Assembly: GCA_040880285.1 (NCBI GenBank)
Contig: JBBDIT010000055.1
Location: forward strand, 186,001 to 250,000
Direction: 5' to 3'
DNA from: JANQJA01 sp040880285
Lineage (GTDB): Bacteria > Pseudomonadota > Gammaproteobacteria > Pseudomonadales > Azotimanducaceae
DNA length: 64,000 nt
In this document: positions 53,884-63,676 of the stretch, piece after piece
Layout: each line of letters starts with the position of its first letter
Numbering within the stretch: position 1 is the first letter of the stretch
Notes under the pieces: generated by a model
Databases searched by the model: none
What the model was told of the DNA's origin: nothing
Seen by the model: the letters and a program-made list of their open reading frames with translations, nothing else
Program-made: the position numbers and the translations under genes

Positions 53884-55806
53884 ATGGCGAGTAAATCATA
53901 CGAAGCAGATTCAATTGAGGTTCTTGAAGGCCTCGATCCCGTGCGAAAACGCCCGGGTATGTACACGGACACGACGCGTCCAAACCACCTGGCACAGGAG
54001 GTCATCGATAACAGTGTCGATGAGGCTCTTGAGGGTTATGCCACCGAGATTCGGGTAACGCTCCGCAAAGATGGATCCATGTCAGTCAGTGACGATGGCC
54101 GGGGCATGCCAGTTGACCTTCACAAAAAAGAAAAAGTTCCGGGTGTAGAGCTTATTCTGACGAGGCTCCACTCCGGTGCCAAATTCAACAGTGACAGCTA
54201 TAAATACTCTGGCGGTCTGCATGGCGTTGGCGTTTCTGTTGTAAATGCACTATCTGAACAGTTTGAAGTCTTTGTAAAACGGGACGGCAAATTGCACCAC
54301 ATGGCCTTCAAGGACGGCAACAAGGTCAAAAAGCTGTCTGTAAAAGAGAACGTCGGTAAACGCAACACTGGCACTTTGATCAATTTCAAGCCTAATCCAA
54401 AGTATTTTGATTCACCAAAATTCTCAGTTTCAAGATTGAAACACCTGCTGCGCGCAAAAGCGGTTTTATGCCCGGGTCTTAAGGTCACTTTTACCGATGA
54501 AACTGCCAGGGACCAGGATGAAAAGACCTTTGAATGGCTATATGAAGGCGGCATAAAGGATTACCTGGCAACGGAGCTCGAGGGCCTTGAGTTGATCCCG
54601 GCAGAACCTTTTGTTGGTTCCATCTCAGGCAATGATGAAGCTGTTGACTGGGCTGTCCAGTGGTGCCCTGAGGGTGGTGAACTTGTTACCGAGAGCTACG
54701 TCAACCTGATTCCGACTACCCAGGGTGGTACCCATGTAAGTGGACTGCGTAGTGGACTTCTGGAAGCCTTGCGTGAGTTTTGTGAATTTCGCAACCTGTT
54801 GCCACGCGGAATAAAGATCTCGGCTGACGATGTCTGGGATAAATGTAGCTACGTGTTGTCGTCGAAAATGATTGACCCGCAATTCTCGGGCCAGACAAAG
54901 GAGAGGTTGAATTCACGCCAGGCTGTGTCGTTCGTCTCAGGGGTGGTGAAAGATAGTTTCAGCTTATGGCTGAATCAGCATGTCAAGGAGGCCGAGGCCA
55001 TTGCCGAAATGGCGATCGCCAATGCGCAGGCGCGCCTGCGAGCTGGCAAACGTGTAGAGCGAAAGAAAATTACATCGGGCCCCGCCCTGCCGGGTAAGCT
55101 GGCAGATTGCACGTCGGAAGATCCGGCACGTGGTGAATTGTTTCTGGTGGAGGGTGACTCTGCTGGTGGGTCGGCCAAGCAAGCCAGGGACCGGGTCACC
55201 CAGGCGATCCTGCCTCTTCGGGGCAAGATCCTGAATACCTGGGAAGACGACTCGCAAGAGATCCTGGCCTCCCAGGAAGTTCACCACATCTCTGTCGCGC
55301 TCGGTATCGACCCTGGTACTAGCAGCCTGGAGGGCTTGCGGTACGGAAAAGTCTGCATTCTCGCGGATGCAGACTCAGATGGACTGCATATTGCAAGCCT
55401 TCTTATCGGACTGTTTTACCGTCACTTTCCTGAACTCGTCAGACAGGGCCATGTGTTTGTTGCTATGCCACCACTGTATCGAATCGATGTGGGTAAAGAC
55501 GTTTACTATGCGCTCGACGAATCTGAACGCAAGGGTATTCTGGATTTCATTGAGGCAGAGAAAAAGAAAGGCAAGATTGTGGTCCAGCGCTTTAAGGGGT
55601 TGGGTGAAATGAATCCGGTACAACTGCGCGAAACCTGTATGGCCGAGGAAACGCGCCGCCTGGTACAACTGACACTTGAAAGTGACGCCAGTGTGTTTGA
55701 AATGTTGGACATGCTGCTTTCGAAAAAGCGTGCAAGTGACAGGCGCGAGTGGCTGGAAAGGAAAGGTAATGAGGCAGAGCTCGTAACAGCTCTAGTCCGG
55801 AGTTAA
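53884..55806 (+). CDS. parE: DNA topoisomerase IV subunit B
   Basis: ParE is the ATPase subunit of topoisomerase IV, which separates linked daughter chromosomes. The 640-residue protein shows the GHKL ATP site (EVIDNSVDEALEGYA, DDGRGMPV, GGLHGVGVSVVNAL), the transducer domain and the TOPRIM motifs LVEGDSAGGSAKQARD and ADADSDGLHIASLL. The length is that of ParE and not of GyrB. It is 27 bases before parC. Confidence 0.97.
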   Translation: MASKSYEADSIEVLEGLDPVRKRPGMYTDTTRPNHLAQEVIDNSVDEALEGYATEIRVTLRKDGSMSVSDDGRGMPVDLHKKEKVPGVELILTRLHSGAKFNSDSYKYSGGLHGVGVSVVNALSEQFEVFVKRDGKLHHMAFKDGNKVKKLSVKENVGKRNTGTLINFKPNPKYFDSPKFSVSRLKHLLRAKAVLCPGLKVTFTDETARDQDEKTFEWLYEGGIKDYLATELEGLELIPAEPFVGSISGNDEAVDWAVQWCPEGGELVTESYVNLIPTTQGGTHVSGLRSGLLEALREFCEFRNLLPRGIKISADDVWDKCSYVLSSKMIDPQFSGQTKERLNSRQAVSFVSGVVKDSFSLWLNQHVKEAEAIAEMAIANAQARLRAGKRVERKKITSGPALPGKLADCTSEDPARGELFLVEGDSAGGSAKQARDRVTQAILPLRGKILNTWEDDSQEILASQEVHHISVALGIDPGTSSLEGLRYGKVCILADADSDGLHIASLLIGLFYRHFPELVRQGHVFVAMPPLYRIDVGKDVYYALDESERKGILDFIEAEKKKGKIVVQRFKGLGEMNPVQLRETCMAEETRRLVQLTLESDASVFEMLDMLLSKKRASDRREWLERKGNEAELVTALVRS

Positions 55807-55833
55807 TCAAGCGGGAGTCATCAGGCACCAGTC

Positions 55834-58089
55834 ATGAGTGAATTTGAAACCGAAACAGTTTCCCTGAAACAATATACCGAGAACGCGTTTCTCAACTACG
55901 CAATGTACGTGATCAATGATCGTGCATTGCCGCACATTGGCGATGGTTTAAAGCCAGTACAACGCCGGATCGTCTATGCGATGTCTGAGCTCAGACTCAA
56001 TGCAGACGCAAAATACATGAAGTCCGCAAGAACGGTGGGCGATGTCATCGGCAAATACCATCCCCACGGCGACTCAGCCAGCTATGGTGCTATGGTACTG
56101 ATGGCGCAGTCATTCAGTTATCGCTATCCGCTTATAGATGGCCAGGGTAATTGGGGTTCTCCGGATGACCCCAAGTCGTATGCGGCCATGCGGTACACGG
56201 AGTCCAAGTTGACCCGCTACGCAGAGGTACTGCTTTCCGAACTGGCATTCGGCACCGTTGAGTGGACTGCCAATTTTGACGGTACGATGGAAGAGCCGCT
56301 AACACTACCTGCTCGGCTGCCCAATATCCTGCTCAATGGGGGTACCGGTATTGCCGTCGGGATGGCAACTGATATTCCGCCTCACAATCTCAAAGAGGTT
56401 ACGAGCGCGTGTATCAGGTTGTTGGACAAGCCAAAGTCTACGGTCCGGGACCTCTGCGAGCATATTTCGGGCCCCGATTTCCCCACAGGTGCAGAGATCA
56501 TTTCAAGCAAGAAAGACATCCAGCAAATCTACGAAAGTGGGCGCGGAATGATCAGGAGCCGGGCGGTTTATCAGGTAGAAGGCGGCGACATCGTTGTCAC
56601 GGGATTGCCATTCCAGGTGTCGGGTACACGTATCCTCGAGCAGATTGCGGGCCAAATGCAGGCCAAAAAATTGCCGATGGTGGTCGACCTGCGTGATGAG
56701 TCCGATCATGAAAATCCGACCCGTGTTGTCATTGTACCCCGGTCCAACCGGATAGATATCGACGCCTTGATGAATCACTTGTTTGCAACGACCGATCTTG
56801 AGCGCAGCTATCGGGTCAACTTCAATATGATCGGGATCGATGGGCGCCCACAGGTGAAGTCGCTCAAGGATATTTTATCTGAGTGGCTGGAGTATCGTTC
56901 TGGTACTGTCCTGAAACGATTGCAGTTTCGTTTGGACAAGATACTGGATCGTTTACATATTCTCGAAGGATTATTAATTGCCTATCTCAACATTGACGAA
57001 GTGATCCATATTATCCGGACCCAAGACAAGCCAAGAGAAGCACTCGTCAAGAAATTCGAACTATCTGATCGACAGGCGGATGCCGTTCTTGATCTCCGGC
57101 TCAGGAATCTGGCACGCCTTGAAGAACAGAAAATAAAAGGTGAACAGGACGAACTCGATACCGAGCGTGTCGATATTGAGAAGACAATTAACTCCAAAGC
57201 ACGGCTCAAGACTTTGATCAAAAAGGAGCTTGCAGCTGATGCAGAGGCCTATGGGGATGAGCGTTTGTCTCCCATCATTGAAAGGGAAGAGGCCCAGGCT
57301 TTCAGGGAGAAGGATCTTGTTTCTACCGACCCTATTACCGTTGTGCTGTCGGAGAAAGGCTGGATTCGTGCCGCCAAAGGACATGATATTGACGCCGGGG
57401 AATTGAGTTATCGTTCTGGCGATAAGCTCTTGTATGCGACAGAAGCACGCTCTAACCAGGATGCAATCTTCATTGATTCCACCGGTCGGGCCTACACGGT
57501 TGCTGGCCACACGCTGCCGTCGGCACGAGGACAGGGTGAACCTTTGACCGGGCGGACCAATCCACCGGCTGGCGCTTATTTTACGGGGTTGGCGACCGGT
57601 GATGCGAACCAACAGTATTTGGTTGCCAGCGATGCCGGATATGGCTTTGTGACGACAATGGAAGACATGAAGACCAAGAACAAGGCGGGTAAGTCCCTGG
57701 TTACGGTACCCAAAGGGAGCATCACTTTGCAGCCAGCGCCGGTGATGGATTACCAGCAGGAATTTGTTGCCGCATTCAGCAATGAGGGCCGCCTTCTCGT
57801 TTTCCCGCTTGCGGAACTGCCGGTGATGGCGCGGGGTAAGGGCATCAAGATTATGAACATTCCGTCCAGGCGGGTGATTGAACGTGTGGAGATGCTGTCT
57901 CATGTGATTGTGTTTTCGGAGGTCGATACGCTGGTTGTGTATTCCGGAAAACGCCATTTGAATCTCAGGATCATTGATCTCGAGCACTACCGGGGTGAAC
58001 GTGCGCGCCGTGGACTCAAACTGCCACGTGGATTCCAGAAGGTAGATGCTGTGGTGCGTGAACGCGGCGACGAATCAACCGCTGTTTAA
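55834..58089 (+). CDS. parC: DNA topoisomerase IV subunit A
   Basis: ParC is the DNA-cutting subunit of topoisomerase IV. The 751 residues have the winged-helix site GKYHPHGDSASYGAMVLMAQSFSYRYP split around Ser81, the catalytic Tyr in AAMRYTESKLTRYA, and the C-terminal beta-pinwheel. At the position of E. coli Glu84 this protein has Gly85, a site altered in some quinolone-resistant strains; Ser81 is unaltered. Its stop shares TTAA with the convergent membrane-protein stop. Confidence 0.97.
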   Translation: MSEFETETVSLKQYTENAFLNYAMYVINDRALPHIGDGLKPVQRRIVYAMSELRLNADAKYMKSARTVGDVIGKYHPHGDSASYGAMVLMAQSFSYRYPLIDGQGNWGSPDDPKSYAAMRYTESKLTRYAEVLLSELAFGTVEWTANFDGTMEEPLTLPARLPNILLNGGTGIAVGMATDIPPHNLKEVTSACIRLLDKPKSTVRDLCEHISGPDFPTGAEIISSKKDIQQIYESGRGMIRSRAVYQVEGGDIVVTGLPFQVSGTRILEQIAGQMQAKKLPMVVDLRDESDHENPTRVVIVPRSNRIDIDALMNHLFATTDLERSYRVNFNMIGIDGRPQVKSLKDILSEWLEYRSGTVLKRLQFRLDKILDRLHILEGLLIAYLNIDEVIHIIRTQDKPREALVKKFELSDRQADAVLDLRLRNLARLEEQKIKGEQDELDTERVDIEKTINSKARLKTLIKKELAADAEAYGDERLSPIIEREEAQAFREKDLVSTDPITVVLSEKGWIRAAKGHDIDAGELSYRSGDKLLYATEARSNQDAIFIDSTGRAYTVAGHTLPSARGQGEPLTGRTNPPAGAYFTGLATGDANQQYLVASDAGYGFVTTMEDMKTKNKAGKSLVTVPKGSITLQPAPVMDYQQEFVAAFSNEGRLLVFPLAELPVMARGKGIKIMNIPSRRVIERVEMLSHVIVFSEVDTLVVYSGKRHLNLRIIDLEHYRGERARRGLKLPRGFQKVDAVVRERGDESTAV

Positions 58090-59153
58090 ACAAATTGCCG
58101 CGCTTGACGTTCGATCAATGCAGCGTTTGCCGGTGACAGGGACTCCACAAAGTACACTTCACCGTCGGGTGTCAGGGAGCTGTGGAATTCCTGCAATGCA
58201 ATTCGATCCGATTGTCCCACCTTCGCAAAGACCTTCCGACTGGACAGAAGTTTGTTGTCGCTGATTGATGCCAGGTACTTGGCATGTTTGATTGCCTTGG
58301 CCACATCGTCACCTTCGGTCAGCGACGCTACATGTAGACCCAACTTGACCTGTTTGCTGCCACGGGTGAGACGCAGGATGCTTGCTACCAGCGTGCCGCA
58401 GAACACCGCCTGGAACACCTGATCATGAGTTGAAAACTTGACGACGATATCATCACCTACGGTAAGTTCGACTTCGCCCCGGTAAAGGGATAGTGCGCTA
58501 TTGATCTTGTCGAGGTTTGCCTCCAGCAACCTGACAGGCCGCACTTTGATTACGAGAATTGTCAGATCGCCGGTAATATCTTCGATCTCAGGTGTTGTCG
58601 ATTCGGCGTTGGTATCGGACGACTTATCGGCGGTTCCGCTGTTGGATTCCGGTGCGGACCACCAAAAATAGAGGAAGTCACCATAGTGCCAAACCAACAG
58701 GAATATGAACGCAACCAGAGTGATCAGTACCATCGTGGCCATCGCAACCAGGTTCCTGACTCTTGCGTCGATTCCGCTGTGGTCAAGACCAAGCTGGACA
58801 TAACCCGGCGATGCATTCTGGAATACGACGTCGCGGGTAAAGGTTTGCAGATTGGACCGGTTTCGGCCAACTTGTGCCAGCAGGCGATTATCCGTGCTGT
58901 AAACCGAAGCAAATGCAAAGTCACCTTTCTCCAGCAAGTCACTGAGGATCACGTTCAGGCTCAGGACGTCTCTTTGCACCATAGGGTCTGTAATCGTTGT
59001 AGCCAATTGGTCAACCATGGCATGACCGAATCGGGAAGTCTGGGTCTGGAGCTCCGATCTCATTTGAGCGGCGCTGACCCATGTGATGATGATGCCGGAA
59101 ATAAGGATCGGTAACGCAATGAGTGCAAGGGTTTTGACTTTCGGTCCGGACAT
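58086..59153 (-). CDS. AhpA/YtjB-like membrane protein with cyclase-like C-terminal domain
   Basis: From the ATG at 59153 the protein has 355 residues. A first membrane helix (TLALIALPILISGIIITWV) is followed by a periplasmic domain (about 25-140), a second helix (ATMVLITLVAFIFLLVWHY), and a cytoplasmic domain (about 195-340) that looks like a remnant of an adenylate/guanylate-cyclase fold (LTILVIKVRPVR, VKLGLHVASLTEGDD). Metal ligands of active cyclases are not evident. YtjB/SMP lies next to serB in E. coli, and a like protein does so in Pseudomonas. The role is unknown. An upstream in-frame start at 59228 is possible. Confidence 0.7.
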   Translation of the reverse strand: MSGPKVKTLALIALPILISGIIITWVSAAQMRSELQTQTSRFGHAMVDQLATTITDPMVQRDVLSLNVILSDLLEKGDFAFASVYSTDNRLLAQVGRNRSNLQTFTRDVVFQNASPGYVQLGLDHSGIDARVRNLVAMATMVLITLVAFIFLLVWHYGDFLYFWWSAPESNSGTADKSSDTNAESTTPEIEDITGDLTILVIKVRPVRLLEANLDKINSALSLYRGEVELTVGDDIVVKFSTHDQVFQAVFCGTLVASILRLTRGSKQVKLGLHVASLTEGDDVAKAIKHAKYLASISDNKLLSSRKVFAKVGQSDRIALQEFHSSLTPDGEVYFVESLSPANAALIERQARQFV

Positions 59154-59285
59154 GAGGGAGTTGTTAACTTGATAATCGTTACCGAGTATAACTGATAGCA
59201 AGCAATATCGTGGTTTTGTGTTGTGCAACCGGAATGAAGGATAATGCCCGCACGCGCTACTTGCGTTTAAGGTTTTTGGTTACTT

Positions 59286-60515
59286 ATGACAGAACTGGTG
59301 TTAATCAATGTGTCCGGGGAAGACAAACCCGGAATAACGGCCCGTATAACGAAATTACTGGGTGAATTTGACATTGATGTCCTGGATGTCGGTCAGGCCG
59401 TCATTCATAACTACCTCTCTCTTGGAATCCTGATCAACATTCCGGAGTCACAGGACAAGGTCCGGAAGGAGGTGCTGTTTTTGGGCCATGAACTGGGCCT
59501 CAACGTCAAATTCACACCGGTTGAGGCGGATAGCTATGAGCAGTGGGTGGGTTTGCAGGGGCGGTCCAGGTTCATCCTGACACTGCTGGCCAGGAAAATT
59601 AAGGCTGCCCACCTGGCCGAAGTAGCGCGCGTGGTCGCTGATTATGGCTGCAATATCGATAACATTGTGCGCCTTTCCGGACGCGTACCGATGGCCCATG
59701 AGGATCCCGATACCCGGGCATGCGTAGAATTTTCGTTGAAGGGTGAGCCGGAAGATGGCGCAGCGTTTCGTGCTGAGCTTATGACGGTTGGGGCGGCGTT
59801 GGATATTGATATTGCGGTTCAGGAAGACAGTATTTTCAGGCGCCATCGGCGTCTGGTCGCGTTCGATATGGATTCAACCCTCATCTCCACCGAAGTGGTT
59901 GATGAACTCGCGATCCTGGCTGGTGTCGGCGACGAGGTTGCTGCTGTCACGGAACGGGCCATGCGTGGCGAACTGGATTTCAAAACCAGTCTGAGAGAAC
60001 GCGTTGCGCTACTCAAGGGCCTGCCTGAGAGTACCCTGGCACAAGTCGGGGCGCGTTTGCCGTTGATGGAAGGCGCGTTACGTTTGTTCTCAGCGCTGAA
60101 CCAGTTGGGTTACAAGACCGCCATTCTTTCGGGAGGCTTCACCTATTTCGGTGAAATCCTGCAACAAAAGCTGGGCATCGATTATGTATTCGCTAATGAA
60201 CTCGAGATTTCAGGTGGCGTGCTCACGGGTCGGGTTAAGGAACCGATCATAGATGCTGAGCGTAAGGCGGAACTATTACGAGAGCTTGCCAGGAGAGAAA
60301 ACATTTCCCTCGAGCAATGTATTGCCGTTGGCGACGGCGCCAATGACCTCGCCATGTTAGGTACTGCCGGGCTGGGGGTTGCGTTTCACGCCAAGCCCAT
60401 CGTCAGGGAGAGTGCCGAGCATTCAATTTCGACCCTGGGGTTGGACAGTATTCTTTACCTGATGGGTATAAGGGACCGGGATGCCAGCCGGCTAAAGTCT
60501 TACGATGAGTTATAG
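59286..60515 (+). CDS. serB: Phosphoserine phosphatase with ACT domains
   Basis: SerB removes phosphate from phosphoserine in the last step of serine synthesis. The 409-residue protein has two N-terminal ACT domains (LINVSGEDKPGITARITKLL and a second around LTLLARKIKAAHLAEVARV), then the HAD core: DxDxT as AFDMDSTLISTEVVDELA (Asp194), SGGFTYFGE, and GDGANDLAML. The ACT domains are likely amino-acid sensors. Its last 6 bases overlap the end of convergent fimX. Confidence 0.95.
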   Translation: MTELVLINVSGEDKPGITARITKLLGEFDIDVLDVGQAVIHNYLSLGILINIPESQDKVRKEVLFLGHELGLNVKFTPVEADSYEQWVGLQGRSRFILTLLARKIKAAHLAEVARVVADYGCNIDNIVRLSGRVPMAHEDPDTRACVEFSLKGEPEDGAAFRAELMTVGAALDIDIAVQEDSIFRRHRRLVAFDMDSTLISTEVVDELAILAGVGDEVAAVTERAMRGELDFKTSLRERVALLKGLPESTLAQVGARLPLMEGALRLFSALNQLGYKTAILSGGFTYFGEILQQKLGIDYVFANELEISGGVLTGRVKEPIIDAERKAELLRELARRENISLEQCIAVGDGANDLAMLGTAGLGVAFHAKPIVRESAEHSISTLGLDSILYLMGIRDRDASRLKSYDEL

Positions 60516-62594
60516 TTCCTCACCGAAATCATAGTCCATGTTTTCGATCGGCGGGGAAACATAGTATCCCTGGATATAGTTAACGCCTGCCTGGAACAAA
60601 GACGCCAGGGATGCCGGAGACTCGACACCGGCGACTGCTGTCAGGACACCCTGGGTTTGCAGCGCTTCAACCATTTCCATTAACTCTTCCTGCTTTTCCT
60701 TGCTGGCATCAATTTGCTCAGCAAATGAACTGTCAAGTTTGGCGAAATCCGGTGTCAGGTGTTTAAGCAGGTTGAGTGGATTGAGGGAGCAGCCGAAGTG
60801 GTTAATGGATATCTTGCAATGGATATCCGCAGCAGCCTGCACGAACCTGGTGGCATGCTTGATGTAGCCGGTGGCGTCATTTTCATGAATCTGGAAGATG
60901 ATGGCATCACTGGGTAGTTTGGCTACTTTAAGTGCTGCGCTGAACCAGGGCATAAACGAGTCGTCCGCAAGGGACTTGAATGTGATATTGATGAATAGCC
61001 GTGTTTTATGGCCCTCGGCCCGTTTTGCCGACAACGACTTGATTGAGTTTAAAATTACCCACCGATCCATTTTCTCAAGCAGCCCGGCATCTTCGATCGG
61101 GCTCATGAATTGGCCCGGCGTCAGTTCGTTGCCTTCTTCATCCGGAAGCCGTAGCAGGACCTCGAACTGCTCATCGTCTTCACCCTGCAAACTGATCACT
61201 GGTTGGTACAGCAACTTCAAAGAGTTGTTCTCAAGCGCGGTACGGGCGAGATCCTTGATGTCCTCGGTAGTGAGCGCTTTTCCATCTTCCCCTACCTTGA
61301 CCTGGGTCGGCTGGTAGAAATTGACGCCATTGCCGTCTTCAATCGCGGTGGCGGCCCGGTGCGCGCGAGAAATGATTTCTTCACTTGAAGGCGCATTTTC
61401 CGTGATCAGCGACAGGCCGACGCTGACAGTGACCTGGTAGGATTTACCTGAAACCTCACACATATGACCGTTAACGCTGGAGCGGATCTCTTCTGCTAAT
61501 TGTGATGCCGCTTCCTTATCACCGCTCTTGTAGAGCAGGATGAATACATCATCCCCAAATCGTGCCATCAGATGGGCCTCATCGACCTGTTGGCGAATCA
61601 GTGTCGCCACTTCCCCCAGCACCAGATCAGCATTGGATATGCCCGCTTCAGAACGCATGCGCGAGAAGAAATCGACTACGATGTAGAGCAGCACAAAGGA
61701 TTGCTGCCCGCCAGTGGCCTGGTCCACCGCCACGTCGAGCTGCTCGGTGAAGTATTGTCGGTTGTATAGTCCTGTCAACAGATCCTGGCTGGAAATCTCC
61801 TTGATCCGATCTTCCAGTTCAGCGCTACCGGCCGTGACTTTGGCCCTGATGATCACTTGAGTGCAGGCCTCGCCGTCATAGGTGGCAGGAGATAGTGACA
61901 TGCTGGTCTCTATCCTGGCATCGTCGCTGGCGATGCAAGTGAACTCCTCAGAATCAACGGCATTTTCTTCATAGGACCTCAGGAACTTTTTGAATTTGTC
62001 CTGATCTTCCGTGCTAATAAGGTCAATGATGGGAATACCGGCAAAATCGTCCGGATCCTCATATCCAAACAGGTCCGAGTAGGCGGAGTTGGTATAGATA
62101 TGCATGCCTTCGTGGACATAGGCGATTGCTGCTGTGGAACTGCTGAGGAGGAGTTGATTGCGCCGATCGGTTTCCCTGAGTTCTACCTCAGCCTTGCGTC
62201 GCGATCTACGATTGTCGAGGTTAGCGAGTTCCCTTTCCGCCAATAAGACCAGGCGTTCGTCGTCATCCGCGAGAGCAACATCCTGCGCCCCCAGTTTTAA
62301 TCCTTCCAGAATGGTCTCAGGATTGCGATCATCTGCGATGATGATAACCGGTACGTCTTTTTCCAATTCCCGGATTTTGTTTATAGCGTCTTCTGCCGTG
62401 ACACCATTGGCCTCGTTGCGGGCCAAAAGTAGGTCCCAGGTCTGCTCTCCCAACTTTTCTACCAGATCCGATTGTGATTCGATCTGGTGAGCCCGTGTCG
62501 CACGACCAGCTGTTCGCAGTAATACAATAAGTTCTTCTGCCCGGTTCTGGGAATCTTCCAGAATCAGCAGTCTGACTGCTTCATTTTTGTTCAT
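60510..62594 (-). CDS. fimX: FimX-like c-di-GMP effector with degenerate GGDEF and EAL domains
   Basis: The 694-residue protein has a receiver-like N-terminus (LLILEDSQNRAEELIVLL) lacking the phospho-acceptor Asp, a PAS domain (about 135-260), a GGDEF domain whose signature is changed to FGDDVF, and an EAL domain where EAL reads EVL (FEVLLRLPDEEG). These changes, the order and the length fit P. aeruginosa FimX, which binds c-di-GMP and promotes type IV pilus assembly without enzyme activity. The neighbours serB and the AhpA-like gene match the Pseudomonas locus. The ChpA-like kinase at the left end belongs to the same motility process. Confidence 0.88.
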   Translation of the reverse strand: MNKNEAVRLLILEDSQNRAEELIVLLRTAGRATRAHQIESQSDLVEKLGEQTWDLLLARNEANGVTAEDAINKIRELEKDVPVIIIADDRNPETILEGLKLGAQDVALADDDERLVLLAERELANLDNRRSRRKAEVELRETDRRNQLLLSSSTAAIAYVHEGMHIYTNSAYSDLFGYEDPDDFAGIPIIDLISTEDQDKFKKFLRSYEENAVDSEEFTCIASDDARIETSMSLSPATYDGEACTQVIIRAKVTAGSAELEDRIKEISSQDLLTGLYNRQYFTEQLDVAVDQATGGQQSFVLLYIVVDFFSRMRSEAGISNADLVLGEVATLIRQQVDEAHLMARFGDDVFILLYKSGDKEAASQLAEEIRSSVNGHMCEVSGKSYQVTVSVGLSLITENAPSSEEIISRAHRAATAIEDGNGVNFYQPTQVKVGEDGKALTTEDIKDLARTALENNSLKLLYQPVISLQGEDDEQFEVLLRLPDEEGNELTPGQFMSPIEDAGLLEKMDRWVILNSIKSLSAKRAEGHKTRLFINITFKSLADDSFMPWFSAALKVAKLPSDAIIFQIHENDATGYIKHATRFVQAAADIHCKISINHFGCSLNPLNLLKHLTPDFAKLDSSFAEQIDASKEKQEELMEMVEALQTQGVLTAVAGVESPASLASLFQAGVNYIQGYYVSPPIENMDYDFGEEL

Positions 62595-62620
62595 CTTGTG
62601 CCGTCCAGACGCAAGCCTTT

Positions 62621-62629
62621 ACTATAGCA
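62621..62629 (-). promoter_or_regulatory. Extended -10 promoter of fimX
   Basis: On the minus strand TGCTATAGT (TG-n-TATAGT) sits just past the epmB stop and 27 bases before the fimX ATG. Confidence 0.45.
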
Positions 62630-62636
62630 CGTCAAC

Positions 62637-63647
62637 TCATGTCATCCACGACCGCTGGGCTTTTGCAGGCTCCCCGGGGATTTCCCTGACGAGTTTTGGT
62701 ACCAGGTATCCTGGCAAGGCGGCCGACAGTTGCTGCATTAGTACTACTGCTTCCGGCTCGGGTACGTCAAAGTGCGCGGCGCCTTCCACCGGATCAAGGA
62801 GGTGAAGATAATAGGGCAGTATCCGGCATTCAAATAGTTTCCTGGCCAGGCTTTCAAGGTCATCTGCCGTGTCATTGATTCCGCGTAACAATACACTTTG
62901 GTTCAGTAAAGTCACACCGGCAGCGGCAAGCCGGGATGCGCTGGCAGCCACGGCGGCATCGATTTCTCTTGCATGATTACAGTGTAATACCACCACGATA
63001 GCGAGGCGACTTTCAGCCATCCAGTCCGTAAGGGCAGTGCAGACTCTTTGCGGTATAACGACAGGCAACCGCGTGTGAATCCGGAGCGTCGTGACGTGGC
63101 CAATGGACGAAAGCTTCCGCGCGATGTAGGCAAGCCGTTTATCGGAAAGGATGAGTGGGTCACCACCACTTAAAATCACTTCGGTGATACTGGTATTGTC
63201 CCTGATATAGTTAAAGATCTCTTGCCAGTGATTCGAGTCAGGTTGCACATCCTCGTAGGGGAAGTGTCGCCTGAAGCAGTAGCGGCAGTTGATCGCACAT
63301 GCCCCTGAAACAATGACCAACACGCGGCCATGATATTTGTGCAGGAGTCCTCGTGGCGTTGTATTCAGGGTCTCCCGCAACGGGTCTTTTGAGAACCCGG
63401 TCGGCGAGACCATCTCGTGTGGCCTGGGCAATACTTGCAATAGCAGAGGGTCCTCCGGGTCGCCACGCTGCATCCTGTGTATAAAAGGCAGGGGAACCAC
63501 GAGCGGAAAGTCGGCCCACGGGTCAGGCAGGCCCGGCGGTAACGGTATATCCACCAGCCTAACGAGTTCATTGATGTCGGTGACGGCATGCGAGAGCAAC
63601 CATTGCCAGCTTTGGCTCTGCCAACCGACGTCCGTAAGCGGTATCAT
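62637..63647 (-). CDS. epmB: EF-P beta-lysylation radical SAM aminomutase
   Basis: EpmB (YjeK) converts alpha-lysine to beta-lysine, which EpmA then attaches to elongation factor P. The 336-residue protein has the radical SAM Cys motif in SGACAINCRYCFRRHFPYE (C-x3-C-x2-C) and the lysine 2,3-aminomutase pattern (ITEVILSGGDPLILSDKRL). It stands next to efp, divergent with 29 bases between starts. EpmA is not in the window. Confidence 0.95.
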   Translation of the reverse strand: MIPLTDVGWQSQSWQWLLSHAVTDINELVRLVDIPLPPGLPDPWADFPLVVPLPFIHRMQRGDPEDPLLLQVLPRPHEMVSPTGFSKDPLRETLNTTPRGLLHKYHGRVLVIVSGACAINCRYCFRRHFPYEDVQPDSNHWQEIFNYIRDNTSITEVILSGGDPLILSDKRLAYIARKLSSIGHVTTLRIHTRLPVVIPQRVCTALTDWMAESRLAIVVVLHCNHAREIDAAVAASASRLAAAGVTLLNQSVLLRGINDTADDLESLARKLFECRILPYYLHLLDPVEGAAHFDVPEPEAVVLMQQLSAALPGYLVPKLVREIPGEPAKAQRSWMT

Positions 63648-63676
63648 TAGCGTTTTTTTACAGTAAGAGAATTTAG

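Noticed and set aside
53679..53894. 71-codon plus-strand frame in the gap before parE
   Set aside because: No recognisable domain, no ribosome-binding site, and its end overlaps the parE start. I treat it as chance.
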